A stretch of 63,063 bases of DNA from Dicyema japonicum (lineage: Eukaryota > Dicyemida > Rhombozoa > Dicyemidae): the NCBI GenBank assembly GCA_011109175.1, contig RDEW01000008.1, forward strand, positions 1,295,600 through 1,358,662. The letters are read 5' to 3'. The notes under the pieces were generated by a model. The model made no database searches and was not told where the DNA came from. It was given only the letters and a program-made list of their open reading frames with translations. Positions 34,560 through 46,080 of this stretch are shown here, piece by piece. The position numbers and the translations under genes are program-made. Each line of letters opens with the position of its first letter. The stretch's first letter is position 1.

Positions 34560-35610
34560 AGACATCTCTAACACGACGAATTGCATGTAGACATTATTCT
34601 TACCCCCAATTTTACTGATAACAATATCTCTGATTTCAGAATCGCCTCGTCATCAAATTTCTGGGAGAAACAGTAACAGTAAAGATTAGGCATCAAACCC
34701 AGAGCTTAGTCAAGGCCGGTTTGAAAACATCCCCAATGAAGTCAACAGCATCCATGTTGTACGTCAAATGTTCTTTGAGCTCCGGATCGAGTCATAAGTT
34801 CTCATTAAGCCAGTGAGAACACTTAAGATTCAGATCATTTGCAAACACGTGGTCAGACCCCGGATGGAAGAAGGGATAGAAAAGGACCCGATTCCAGCGC
34901 AAACATAAATACAACAGTTCAGGACCGGTTAACTTAATCACGTGTTCATATTCCGTTCAGCCTCGAATTCAAGTAAACTTTGGAAAAATCCATTTTGAAA
35001 GTGACTCCATTCTTCCGAACACACATAACCATTTCATTCTCCCCAGCAATTACCTCCAGGTCCATAGTCCTGAATGTATTGGAGATGTTTTCATTACCAC
35101 TGTGCGACTTTTCGAGAAGAACTTGGCCAACAAATTAGTTGGTCCCGAACCAATGACGTATTGGTAGGGAACAAAGTCATCGTCAATGTTCACGTGAAGA
35201 ATGCCCTGTGATTGTGTGAGGTGCAATGGAGACGCCATAAAAACTACGTAACAAGCCTTCCATGGCGACGTGGTGTAGTCTATTTTCAGCAGCATTTTTA
35301 CTAAGTTTTCCTCAAATTTGAGATGAGACTCTTTATTGTCATTATTTATAAACTTTCTGACAGGGATCGAAATCTCCATAGCACGTGACCAGATGTGGAT
35401 CCAGAATCAGTATCCAGAATAAATCGCATATTTGTTCAAAGGAGGACGGCTTTAGCTTAACAAGAGAGTTTCTCAATTCCTTGGAGAGCTGGCTAACTGA
35501 CTGGTTTAGTAATCAATCCTAGCACGTGGACCTCTCTATCAAAAAATAGAACGGCCAAGTATTGTCGGTGGTGATGTCTTACAATATCAAACATCCTTTC
35601 CGTCGACCTA
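34560..35610 (-). pseudogene. TRMT5-like tRNA (guanine-37 N1) methyltransferase pseudogene
   Basis: TRMT5 methylates G37 next to the anticodon. Minus-strand pieces in order: LFFDREVHVLGLITKPV (35560, family 'VLDR..F'), then a 109-codon frame (35379-35050) with MEISIPVRKF and a SPLHLTQSQGILHVN segment aligned to 'HLNLR.HQLP'. Next are YQYVIG and SKSRTVV, then, after a one-base shift, FRTMDLEVIAGENEMVM and TFKMDFSKVYLNSRLNG. After in-frame stops come ESGPF (expected 'AG.GPF', damaged AdoMet site) and FANDLNLKCSHWLNENL (34840-34790). Last is a MPNLYCYCFSQ piece near 34690. Stops and the lost AdoMet motif make it a relic. Confidence 0.78.
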
Positions 35611-35619
35611 AAGTTGGTA

Positions 35620-36780
35620 GAGAACACAGAAACGAGTCCATAACTGAGATTATTCTACTTATTAACAGTCTGTGCATTCTTACAAATTAGCACGTGTTCT
35701 CTTTCAAAATAATATTAAGTGTTAGTTTTTGAATTAAACTTTTTTTATTAACATTACGTTAATGACCTAGAGTAACCAAACTAACTAACTCCTTGATCCT
35801 GACTCGTCTCCAGGTAATAATTGGATCCTCTTAAAGCCGGCCAGACATTGGAAGTCTCCTCAGAAAGGTGGATCCATTGACGCCATCGAAAGGAAATAAT
35901 TATGACCAATAGCACACATGGGGATATTTTTCAGATATTTAATGCGAGCTAGGTTGAGGAAGTGTATTTGGTTAAAAAGATGTGATCCCCGCGATAAACT
36001 GTGGTTGAGGGCTCGAAATGGCGGTGATCAAAGGAAGGCCTTCGCAATCCTGGCCTTTAACTAAAAGACTTTAGTTGTTTCGAGTATTCTCCAGCTCATA
36101 TCTCTCTTACTAAATTATTAAGATTGTCAATATAATTCTAGGGTCATTTTTACTAAAGAGCTGCTATAATATATTTATTTTTGTTTACACATCAATCCGG
36201 TTTTTTATTATGACAGTCTTTATGACACTCAGAAGTTTGAATTTGATAGAAAAAAGAACTATAGCAATCACAGTTCTCATAATAAAAATCTAGAAAACAA
36301 TTATATTTTAGTTTGATGCTGTCGTACTGATCATTACCGTTGTAATTCTGGTATACGTGATACATACCTTACTGTTCGTCTGCTGAGAATGTTGAATCTG
36401 TCTTTTAGATTCTCTAGCTATTCAACACGGTTTTGACTGTATCCGTGGCCGTTTTTTACTTTCGCAAGGTTAACTCAATTAGTAAATTATAGCAATCACT
36501 GCTAAAAAATAATTTCTATTATATTCGTTGAAAGGTTTGTCATCATCTGGGTTCTGTACAGAACCAAATACACTTGACGGATCTATGGGAGCATCAATTC
36601 ATTGCTATGACGTTCTTGTTAGCCACAGGTCTCTTTCAGTCCAAAGATAACAAATCATGGTAAATAAATAAACCAAGACATAACAAATCATGGTAGCTGA
36701 TGTGAGACAGTGGACATTGCCCAGTCGATGAACTTATTCAAGAGCTGTAAATACCAAAAAATAATTTGAACAACAAAAAA
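35620..36780. other. Unassigned sequence
   Basis: 35765-35830 and 35985-36020 carry diverged copies of the LINE 3' tail in reverse and forward orientation ('ccaaactaactaactcc'; 'gtgatccccgcgataaactg'). The tandem phrase 'taacaaatcatggta' occurs at 36647-36661 and 36681-36695. No gene. Confidence 0.4.
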
Positions 36781-36788
36781 CTATTTTT

Positions 36789-37110
36789 TTAAATTAATAA
36801 TATTTTGACGGAGCTCTCCAATCTATCTTCCTTTATTTCTTTGTACTCTGCAATTTCCTCTGTAATAAAAACTCACATCAAAACCAATTAAATTCAGATT
36901 CACCGTCTGATTAATCTCCAGCATTTTAGAGAGGCTATTTATGCACCCAAAAATAACCTCAAAGTTAAGATTCGACACCTTATCATATATCTTGTGTTTA
37001 GTCATTGACATCAGCAAAATCAATTCACGAGTTTGCTGATTTATAGACTCTTCACATGCTTCTAACCTTTGTATTACCTCCTGATGTTCTTCTTGTATGT
37101 CAGGACGCTT
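36789..37110 (-). CDS. Unidentified gene, 3' exons with a 25-nt intron
   Basis: The minus-strand frame from about 37110 reads IQEEHQEVIQRLEACEESIN, then ELILLMSMTKHKIYDK, then NSLSKMLEINQTVNLNLI. A 25-nt GT-AG intron (36884-36860) joins it in frame to EEIAEYKEIKEDRLESS and a stop at 36789. The heptad-like pattern suggests a small coiled-coil protein. More exons probably lie upstream (an open stretch FSKICRFVNILFDLVDLM is near 37230), but boundaries are uncertain; one candidate intron of 37 nt is possible near 37110-37150. No family recognised. Unlike most genes here, this part has no visible break. Confidence 0.45.
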
Positions 37111-37473
37111 AGACTATGAGTAAAATTAGTCACCAGGTAGTAAAGTAGACGTATTTCAAGTCACTTCCAGTATCCTCCGCTACCTCAAGACAATAAGAGT
37201 CGATTTCATCAAATCTACCAAATCAAACAGAATGTTAACAAATCTGCATATTTTACTGAATTTAGCGTCTGCTTGCTCGAAATCTGAGTTGGAGAATTAT
37301 TCGTTATCTAAAATAGACAAAGCTAACAAACCATGCATGTTTTCGTTTTATCCCCATACTCAAAATGTGAATTCAGACCGTAGGGTTCCGAAAATGTGAC
37401 TATTTTCTGATATATACATTTATTTTATTAACCCCGAACAAATCACGAGAAAGATAATAAAGGTATCGTCTAG

Positions 37474-38089
37474 TTAAGTGATATCAGTCCTTTTCCTGCG
37501 GTTAGTTTTGGAGTCCTGGATTAATCTCCACAGCCGGGAATGTTTCTTTTCATATCTCGGGCAGGCGTCCATATATAGTCTGATGTGCGGTACGAGTGGA
37601 TGGTCAGGGGACTTTGCTATCTTAAGAAAGTCCCGGTGACGTTCCGTAAAGTATTCCATGAATGGAGGACGTTTAGTGTTCTCCGCAGTAACGAGGTGGA
37701 CGTCTTTTTCGACGATCTCAATAGAATTCTGAGACATCGATTTTGTAAAACCTCCAGCTTGTCTGTGCCGATATTGATAAAAGGGCAATCCATGCAGCAC
37801 AGGTGTACTCAATACTAGGTAGAACAAATTGTTTGTATATAAGCTCTAACGATTGGCGGGAAATACTGGAGATGAGTGAAAGCCTTGAGCATTCCAATTT
37901 TCTTTTGTATCCTCGCGGTACTAGGTCCACTTGATAGGTAAATGTGAGTAGGGGATCCAGGAAGACTCTACGGATTGAAAGAGTCTTCTTAATGGAAAGC
38001 GGGGAGTCATACAATGTTATTCGTGGTGTTGCCCGTAATTCTTTTCGTGCTGAGGTAAACGTCATTACATGTGACTTTGATATATACAT
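37474..38089 (-). pseudogene. LINE polymerase C-terminal region
   Basis: Frame one (38089-37718) contains SKSHVMTFTSARK, LYDSPLSIKKTLSI, FLDPLLTFTYQVD and LPSIEYTCAAWIAL. These correspond to the conserved 'K..V..F.......P...........LGV..D..L.F..H' to 'P..EYA...W' region of I/Jockey-type polymerases. The second frame (37827-37474) continues through QYRHRQAGGFTKSMS to PLVPHIRLYMDACPRYEKKH. One shift joins them near 37730-37800. The N-terminal polymerase and endonuclease are missing. Confidence 0.7.
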
Positions 38090-38339
38090 TCAAACTCCAC
38101 AAAATTCACATAGCAAGATTTTCTTCTTTACTGAAAATATCAATCCCTTAACAATTTTCCTGTATTTTAAAACTCAAATGTTTACAGTTTAATTTCTCAA
38201 CCAAAACTGAAAAACCTTGCCTGATGAACCCGGCCATTTATTCAAAATTAATTTATTTTTTAATTAAATTATATTTAATTATAACTCTATTTGATAATCG
38301 TACCCACAGCGAATATGAATAAAGCAATCGGAATCATAA

Positions 38340-38530
38340 GTTAGTGTTTGTTCGTCTGTTCCTCCTCTCTCTTCCTATTAGAGTGGCGTCATGTGATCCA
38401 CCTGTCTAGGTGGCGCCCATTGCCAGGCCAGCACGAAAAGGATCATTTGCTCTCCCCCACTCCACTGGAGAAGTTTCCACAACTGCAATTATGGACGTAT
38501 TTTATCCTTGATGTTGATTCCGGATGGACT
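38340..38530 (+). repeat. Repeat shared with 57360-57545
   Basis: Both contain 'ttagagtggcgtcatgtgat' or a close variant, then 'ccacctg', 'gcacgaaaaggatcatttgc', 'ctccact' and 'gg.gaagtttccacaactgca'. About 170 bp each, plus orientation, sitting before related LINE C-terminal blocks. Confidence 0.6.
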
Positions 38531-39000
38531 CTATATACCGCCAGACAATTGGGCCGTCCGTGGAAAGTCGCGTTATCAGAGGCCACTATCCAAAAACTAA
38601 ACTTACTGTAAAGGAAAACAATACGTATGCTGGGACCACAATGTGGAACAAAAATACCTCCCCTGCTGACAGGAATCTACAACTCGTAGATTTTGTTACG
38701 GATTTCTCCGCATTTGCGAGGAGGATGGACACCCACTAAGCCTCTCACTGTTCCACGCAAAAGAAAATCAGTTGGCTAAGAAATTTCCGTTCCCAAGGCG
38801 CTAGGAGCGAAATTCTATTATGTCATCTCTATTATCAATGTCTATGCTCCGACAGCTGCCCATGTTAACACCGACACTAAGAGCTCAGCGCATTTTATTC
38901 ATACTTGACAGGGACATAAGACAAGTTTCATTTCTGACGTTTATTAAAGGAGATTGAAATGCTAGAGTTGGTAATGAGGAGATTTGTATTGGATCGCATT
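38530..39000 (+). pseudogene. LINE C-terminal block followed by a second LINE endonuclease fragment
   Basis: 38560-38690 reads KVALSEATIQKLN, RKTIRMLGPQCGTKIPPLLT, a block repeated at 42.1, 47.8 and 59.7 kb. From 38790 another frame gives YYVISIINVYAPTAAHVN and, near 38945, IKGDWNARVGNEE-like sequence (the stop codon replaces W in one frame). This is the 'INVYAPT' and 'GD.NA..G' signature of an APE endonuclease. The two pieces are probably separate insertions. Confidence 0.55.
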
Positions 39001-39214
39001 CTCGGATCCCGTCGAAATTTCTCTGGTGTATCATTAGTTTAATTCTGTTAATCCTACAAACTTATTACGAATAATGCTTTTGATCGTCCAACAAGACTAC
39101 TTGGTTGGTTCAAGAAGGGACAAAAATAGGAACCTAATTAAAATATACCACCAAGTCGACTATATCTTATAATTTCTTGAAGTAATCTTTAATAAAATCT
39201 TGAATCACATGGAA

Positions 39215-39650
39215 AGTGTCCCTGGTGGTTGGTCTTAAATGGGAGTTATCCATATGATACCAAAACTGTAATACCTGAAATCGTCTAAGGAATTATGGCC
39301 TTAGAGAATCTGTGAAACTCTTTGGTTTTATCTCTGAAAACCAAACGGGAACAATGTGTCAATAGGCGAAGAAACACTAGTCAATATAGAACTATTCAAA
39401 GCAAATAATTATACTCTGCTACCTGGATTGACGTAAAGAAGGCGTTCAACTAGGTAGATCACGACTTTTTAATTCAAATTTTGAAGGAATACCTGGAGGA
39501 TCTTGAAATTGGTTGAATCCCTGATTATTAAGGGGAGAATCAAACTCAGAATGAGTATATTCGTGACGTTCACATATAACAAAAGTATTCGGCAAGGAGA
39601 TAGTTTATCAATTATTATAAGTATCCAAAGGATCCTTGAGATTAGAAGAT
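39215..39650 (+). pseudogene. Decayed R4/Dong-like reverse transcriptase
   Basis: Parallels the 21.4-23.5 kb element: MGVIHMIPKL, then ISENQTGTMCQ (there LSENQLGTVRN), then WIDVKKAFN.VDHDFLIQIL with the catalytic Asp (there WVDVKKAYDSVDHSYLVECL), and SIRQGDSLS. Multiple stops and shifts. Ends near 39640. Confidence 0.65.
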
Positions 39651-40040
39651 GTTGATGACTTGAAGCTTAATTCGAGCAATGAAGATGCTAGTGTTGGGAT
39701 GATTAAAGATGCAAATTGTTATTTCGCTGTTGTTGGGTGGAGAAAATTTGGAAAAGTCGGTAACGAATGCTATTTTGTTTTCAAAAATGCTGGGTGGAAT
39801 AGATGGATACAAAAACTTGAGTTTATTCGAAGGAATGGACAAATTCAAAAAATACTGAATTTGATATTGGTGGAAGTAATTCAGAGGATTGAGAACTTGG
39901 GCAAACTAAATTATATGCAGTAAATATATGAGGTCTGTAAATGAACATGCACTCTCTTGACTGAATTTTGACCATCAATTTGGGAATTACTTCTTTGACA
40001 AATTCAAGGCCCATTAAAGCATAGCATAAATATATCATAT
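39636..40040. other. Region open on both strands, unassigned
   Basis: A plus frame (39636-39923) and minus frames (39848-39642; 40038-39823) all stay open, with plausible composition on each side. The minus pair looks like PPSIFENKIAFVTDFSKFS plus YRPHIFTAYNLVCPSSQSS. No family or intron solution is convincing, so I do not choose a strand. Confidence 0.3.
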
Positions 40041-41500
40041 TTGCTAAGCTAGAAATAATTCGCTAGTAGAAAGTCAGGATATTTCTTATTGTTATAACTT
40101 TGGATGGTTTAGCATCTCCATTCGTTAAGAAGTACTTTGAAATACTACAAATACATTACAATATGGAGAGTACCTGAGTATAAGACCTCTGGATTAATTC
40201 ATCTGCGTGAGGAGTAGAAGGAGATTTTATTTATTGTCGAGCTAAAAATGAAACCGCCATTAAAATTCCTATGTTTCGTTGTTGAGTTATTTCAAAACAA
40301 ATGCATTTCTAGTTAATAGAATTTTCTAGCAAAAATCGCCCTAAAATCTTTTTTAGGCAAGTCTTCAGTCCTTTTTCTGTTACTTCAAAAAACAGTGGAA
40401 ATGCTACCATTTGGATGACAATTATGGGAGGCAGTTTATTACCACGTTGGAAGAGAAGTAATTCCTTTAAAGTAATCATTCTGAAAAGTGGATGAATTTA
40501 AGTGCTCAAATAAACCGGGAATAACGATCATCTATCCATATTAGAATATCACTTCCATATTTCGTTGTGAAACATTGAATTAATTCACACCATTCCTATT
40601 TACTTAAGAAAATCAAAAATTTATGTGAAAAAAACAAATAAATGGAAATTATAACTTAATGAACTGAAAAAAGTCAAAAAACAAAAATAAAGCAGTTTAA
40701 CACAATTTAAGCATAATTCATCGAGACAAAACTTTTTGATCATCCTCATTAAGGCCCTCGTCGACTCACTTTCGATAAGATATCTTGATTCAAGCTATCT
40801 TCGACATTTTTTGAAGTGACAACTTAGACAGATTCGTTTACAAAAAGTTTTCTAGTTGAAATTCAAGGAGATAGAAAATAAAATTTCTTTCGTCCAAGAT
40901 CTCAACTACCTGCCTCATTCGGGAATGACTTCCATCGCTAAGGTTCACAAGACTGTCAGAAGTCGTGCGAAAAGAATGTAATTCAATGATAGTGACTTAT
41001 ATCTGAAAACTAGTCCATACAGCGGAGTCTGTAACCGTGTATGTTAAGAATGGAAACAGACTCCGAGTTGTTAAGTTGATCTTAAGTTCGAATACTGAAG
41101 CCTCTAACACACGTGGGTTACACAATTGGGTAATTATAATCGCATAAAAATTCTTTTAAAATGAAATTAGCATTTTAACGTACATTTGAGCATCTCTTAT
41201 GCATGAGCCACATGGGATCCATTCAATTCCTGGACAAATTCTTTGAAGACTGAAGAAGGACGGGCTACTTGTCGCAGGATGCTGGAATGCAAATATAGGT
41301 GTCCAAAAAATGAGATGAGGCCTTTATCAGTCTATATGGAAGAGGAATCAGAAACTTCCTTGAGTTGCATTGGTCAATTGTGTCAAGTATTTATTCCCTT
41401 TTATGAAACATGTGCTTTCATCACCTCACTCATCACAAAAATACGTGGATTGGAATTGTAATTCAGAGTTTCTTAGCTCCTGTACTAATTGATTACAATA
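40040..41500. other. No gene recognised
   Basis: AT-rich, short frames only. Confidence 0.45.
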
Positions 41501-41504
41501 CTCA

Positions 41505-41600
41505 CATATACAGTAAGACTCCTCCTAACCGCCAATTTTGGGAATTCGAAAAATACAGACGGTTAAGAGGAGTTGGCGGTTATAAGGAATAATAAATAAA
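41505..41600 (+). mobile_element. pogo/Tigger-like terminal hairpin
   Basis: Starts 'tacagtaagactcctcctaa', followed by 'ccgccaattttggg' and, in inverted form, 'cggttaagaggagttggcgg'. 'CAGT' next to TA and the 'aacctc.taaccg' theme are typical of pogo/Tigger mariner-like ends. A related 'gttggcagttaagaaaactg' block with 'gcggtta' lies at 42267-42295, possibly another part of the element. Confidence 0.45.
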
Positions 41601-41984
41601 AATTTATTTTTTGATAAACCAATTATCAAGTGTGTTGTTAACCTATACTTGAGGACACACGCCATTTGTCTCTAAAAGTAGTTTGCTTCATTCAATAAAA
41701 AAATTTTTTTTTTTCCGTAAATCGTAAACCCGTCAAATTTCTTAGATCTTTTTATCACTATATGATGGATGCAAATCAATCTGTCTACTGATTTCAATTT
41801 TTTCTTCAAGTGAATGTATTATACATTTTCTTGGCATATTTGAAGGGGTAGAACAATTAAATCATAAATTATCACAAAGAAGTGAAATTATTTCTTTAAT
41901 TTAAAAAAATTTTAAATAAATTTATATTATAACTTTTTAAAATAAATTTTTATGAACTATTTTTTAACTCACACGTGAAGAAAG

Positions 41985-42240
41985 TCCTTACTAAAGGCCT
42001 GCAGAAGTTGAATGTTGTACGAGGATTCCTTTGAAATTAGATGTTTCTGTTGCTACATTCTACTGGCAAAATTTTTCCCTGGCTATGGAGTATGCCTCTG
42101 TTGCATAGAGATTCGCGTTATCAGAGACTACGTTCCACAGAATCAATTCAATATACCGGAAAACTATATTTATGATTGACTCTCATTCTGGATCAATGGT
42201 TAATCCCCTACTAACGGAAGCTTCTTTCTCGGTGATTTCG
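41985..42240 (+). pseudogene. LINE C-terminal block
   Basis: After 'aaggcctgcagaagttgaat' (also at 59620 and in reverse at 47960), one frame reads WSMPLLHREIR, another RINSIYRKTIFM and SMVNPLLTEA. Same family as 38.6, 47.8 and 59.7 kb. Heavily shifted. Confidence 0.55.
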
Positions 42241-42820
42241 GGGTTCTAAATAAATAAACTATTTTTAAAAAGTTGGCAGTTAAGAAAACTGGCGGTTAGT
42301 ATGAGTTCGGCATATGATTAGAAATCTTCGTAGAAAAGAGGAATTTGGAGGTAAACCAAGACGATGTTGGGATCAGCAAGATTCTTAGTGTCTTAAAGAA
42401 ATGATTCAATGTCTGAATTCCTTTCTTCTTTATTTCAATGGACGGGATTCACAATGGTGGACATTGATACTTATGAATATGCGTCCCATTTTACAGGTAT
42501 GTTATTAAAATATTGGTGGATAACATTTAATAGTTGTTAATTTTTGAATATTATGTGGTTGTCCTACATTATACGAAAACTTCATGTTTGATCAAATACA
42601 AAGGTCCCTGGAAAGTTTGTTTAACTTTTTTTGGAAATAATAATTTTTCTGAATGGTTGTTGCCCCTAACGATAAGTTCCATTAATATTGAGGTAACGTT
42701 CGAGAATTTATAACTATTGATCCTCTTGTCACATCTCAAGGGAGACAGTCACAGTTCCTCCGTTTAAACCTGATGATATTTAATCCATGAGCGTGTAGTA
42801 ATACTCCATTTTACGAAAAG
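42240..42820. other. Unassigned, probably transposon-derived
   Basis: 42330-42500 reads RRKEEFGGKPRRCWDQQDS and GRDSQWWTLI on plus, resembling a retroelement C-terminal tail, but with several shifts. Confidence 0.35.
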
Positions 42821-42824
42821 CCAT

Positions 42825-43072
42825 ACTAACTATAGCTCCTCCCAGGCAGACTACACATATAACTAATCGTAGAGGGAGATCCAAGGAATGCTCTTCACTT
42901 CTATTTTCTTTTTGTTGTGTGTGAGTTGTTTTGTAGACGATCTGTTCCGCAGTGAGATGTTCACTGGTGACGACGTCACTCGTCAAGCCGAAACATCGTA
43001 GATGTTTGGAACCAAAAAATGTACAGCAGCGGGATTCGAACTATGGGCCATGGGCCACCCGGTCATTAACGT
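42825..43072 (-). repeat. tRNA-derived SINE (minus), nearly full-length
   Basis: The reverse complement runs from the tRNA-like 'gaccgggtggcccatggccc' and B box 'agttcgaatcccgctgct' through 'gacgagtgacgtcgtcacca' to 'gtctgcctgggaggagctat'. The A-box region is partly altered and the (TTA)n tail is missing. Confidence 0.8.
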
Positions 43073-43322
43073 GTAAATGCTTTTTTATTTCCAAAACTTC
43101 TGATAGAAAACTAAACAATTAATGAATATGAGTTTGTGTATTCTAACAAATTGAATTGTGAAGGCAAAATTCTTGCTAAAAATTAAAAATAACATTATTA
43201 TTGAACAACAGAACTGTGTAGCAAGACTAAAAATGCAAGTTAAGACTTTTAGTCAGACCATTATTAATTTTGAGTTTTTTAATTAATAAGCAATTATGTT
43301 TCATGTTGATCTACCTACAACA

Positions 43323-43392
43323 GCTTTGGTAGCTCAGTTTGTTAGAGCGTCGTGCTAATAATGCGAAGTTGTGGTCGAACTCCCTCGGAGCA
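43323..43392 (+). tRNA. tRNA-Ile (AAT)-like, T-arm shortened
   Basis: Cloverleaf read: acceptor GCTTTGG pairs with TCGGAGC (G-T pairs allowed), D-arm GCTC...GAGC with 'agctcagtttgttagagc', anticodon stem TCGTG/TGCGA around loop CTAATAA, anticodon AAT. Only 18 nt remain between the anticodon and acceptor stems, where about 22 are normal, so the T-stem is reduced to three or four pairs around TCGAACT. TTTT starts a few bases downstream (43398). Probably a tRNA-Ile pseudogene or one with a sequencing deletion. Confidence 0.6.
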
Positions 43393-43479
43393 ATTAAATT
43401 TTGTAGTTGATAACTTTTCAGCCAGACATCCCAGTGCTTTAATATGAGAAAGTGACTTGTTTCTTAAAATTTAGCTGTC

Positions 43480-43770
43480 TCCACGCACGGAGCGTGAACA
43501 GGCCTAGGGACCTTTTTTAATACCATTTTTTAGACTTCTTAATCTGTTCGTTAACAGATAATGTGTTTACCGGGGTCTTAATAGTGTTTGTAGCAGAAAG
43601 CGAGTTGACGTCACATACAAGTGGCTTCTCTTCTTCGAACGGAAAAATTCCGACATGTTGCAGCGTGGAAGGATCCTCTAGATGATTACGGTCGTTTAGT
43701 GATTATGCCTCGGGAATCTTCCCGCACTTCTTCGGCAAGATAGATCATGATATTTGATCGATCCAAGTCT
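43480..43770 (-). pseudogene. Degenerate LINE C-terminal domain
   Basis: The minus strand reads RRSAGRFPRHN, then IFPFEEEKPLVCDVN and ATNTIKT. This parallels [31 protein letters not shown] and STNIFK in the better copy at 56.5-55.9 kb. The 'K.L..D.T..DT.A.S' block is a known extension downstream of some non-LTR polymerases. Confidence 0.5.
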
Positions 43771-44309
43771 TAGGTTTGCATCGACTAGCCAACTTCTGAT
43801 AGTTTTTGTAGGCAGTATTTTAATTCGTGCAGTTTGACATTGAATTATTTGGCAAATGCAAATTATATGTCTAAAAAGCATCTGACAGTGGTCTTCTAAA
43901 CATTTGTTCCTACCATTTTCGAGTCACAAGCATACGAGGAGCTGATTTTGATCTGACGACCAGCCATGCAACAGGGAACTCTTTTTCTCGCAAAGCGATA
44001 ATTGCTTTTGACGGTCAGTGCGATGCTCTTTATATAGTGAACAGAAGGGCATGCTTTTCAGAATAACCTTCGAGGACTTCATAATGACAATCCCACTATT
44101 GACGCATCTAAGTTCATGCAGATACATCGCAGTAACACCCATATACACGTCCAGCAAATAGCATTTATGAGTAAACTCTAAAGGAGTGATCCAATGGAAT
44201 GAGAAGGGTCAAATGATGCCGTTGTCCTTCCACACACAAAAGAAGCCTTCTTCTTACAATGGCTAATGGTTGTTGTTATGGCAATAATTACGATGATTAA
44301 TGCTCGTCA

Positions 44310-45560
44310 TTTTGTGAGGGTGAGACGTGTCTCTTTTCCTCGTATGTCTTCTTCACGTTCATTAACAAGCTCTACACTATCCCTTGGAAGCTTTACACCA
44401 GAGGATTGAAACGTAACTTTAAAAATACCAACTTGCATGAGATCTGTCCAGTCATGGGATAAATATCTGTTGTCTACAAGAAACGAAAATTGCTGCACAC
44501 TGACTGCAAGGTATAATGATTACTACATGAATCTGGTCAGTTTCTGCACGAGTAACTGTTATGCATATCAGATGGAGGAAAAGAGCGAATTTTGTGATCT
44601 CTACAATGAATGCATATGGCCCAACAAGAGTTAGAGTTTCATTTAACCCCGAAGAGTTTCTACTCAACTGTAACTGAAGAGTACATTTCTATTTCTTCAT
44701 TTAATGTTCATTGCTGGTGATTGAAATGTCAGAGCTGGAAAACAAGACCTGATGAGTTCTGCATATGATCTCACGGCAGAAATCGCGAAATATACCTGAC
44801 GAATCACTTTTCAATTCTGATCGTCGGAGGACTGTTATTGATCGCAAACTCGTTGTTGCCCGTCTGGTGCTACGTATGTTGTACGGAACTGGAAAACATG
44901 AAAGAATTGACTCAGAAAAATATGACACAGATATTTCCCGCCACAATGACGGCAAGAAAATGGAATGAAGCGGAACACTAGAAAATACACTTGACCGGAA
45001 AGATCGGAACGATACGATAGAAAAGATTTGGACGTAGACCTCTGCTGTAATCCAAGGCACTACATCCATGGTTTTTGGACAAATTCCAATGCATCGTCAT
45101 AAAATTAGTAACTAAGAGATCTCTGTTCTAGCAGAACAAAAAAGTATTGAGACTGAAAATAAAGAATGCTAAGACAGATGAGAAAGCAAAAGAATCACGA
45201 ATATTGAAAGGAAGAACTCTTACAAAAATTTACTTTTCAGAGACAATCGAAGCAATTAAGAAGTTTAATCCGGACGATCCGCTGGACCAGACAACATCTC
45301 CGCAGCACTACTGAAGTTTGGTCCAATGAAGTTAGCTGAAACAATCACACATATAATCAATACTCCATTTGTGGAAGACAACTTGCTTGATATTGGTGAA
45401 GGGTGGTTGATTCCGTCGTACATTGGACGTCTCACTTCCTGCACATCTGTCTTTACTCACGGCCTGCGAACCTTTGGTCCGGAGGATTCTACACTCCCTA
45501 CCAGAATTCTCAATTGACCAAGAGATAATCCACGCACGAGAAGCCTGGAATCCCACAAAC
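44310..45560 (+). pseudogene. LINE endonuclease plus N-terminal reverse transcriptase, decayed
   Basis: 44400-44640 contains endonuclease-like VTLKIPTCMRSVQSWDKYLL, TARYNDYYM and MEEKSEFCDLYNE. 44710 reads FIAGDWNVRAGKQD-like sequence (stop at W), the catalytic 'GD.N...G' motif, followed by SLFNSDRRRTVIDRKL. Near 45255-45400 the reverse transcriptase begins: GRSAGPDNISAALLKFG, KLAETITHIINTPF, DNLLDIGEGWLIP. The palm with the catalytic Asp pair is gone. This is an APE-type LINE distinct from the R4-like family. Confidence 0.6.
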
Positions 45561-45599
45561 CTCGCCTTGCCTCTTCAAAAGACTGCCAGCAAAACCTGG

Positions 45600-46080
45600 A
45601 CAATTTATTATGCTGGAAAAAGGCTCTGAATGAGATTGTCAAACGGGCTATGGATGCTGCTGGATACTCGGCTATTTTTGAACCGATCGGGTTATGCAGA
45701 AGTAACAGAAAACAACCGGACGGGATGACCATATTTCCCTTTGAGGCCGGGAAAACCACTTGTTGAGACGTGACATGTACAGATACGTATGCCCTGAACA
45801 ATCTTCACAAGTGCGCTTCAAGGGGCTGCTCTGCAGCCGTCAAGGCGGCGAAGGCCAAACTTGAAAATACGTCGACCTTCCTGATGATGTCAAAATTGTT
45901 CCCTTGCTATGGAGACTTCCGGATCCTACCCCCCTTCTACACTCAAGTTTTTCGGACGTTTTAAAAAATCGGATCACCTCATGCACTTGAGATCTCCGTG
46001 AACCCTGTAGCTATTTGAGAGAATTTCGCTCGCAATTCTGAAAGAGAACAGCCACGCAGTGAGGGCGGCAACTAACTAAC
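45600..46080 (+). pseudogene. LINE C-terminal domain with 3' block
   Basis: Reads NEIVKRAMDAAGYSAI, RKQPDGMTIFPFEAGK, TCTDTYALNNLHKCAS and AAVKAAKAKLENTSTF. This matches the 'RPDG.T..P...GK...WD.T..DT.A.S......G.AA..AE..K..KY' domain that follows some non-LTR polymerases. The end (45985-46070) is the repeat also seen at 10.3 kb. In-frame TGA after KTTC marks decay. Confidence 0.65.
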
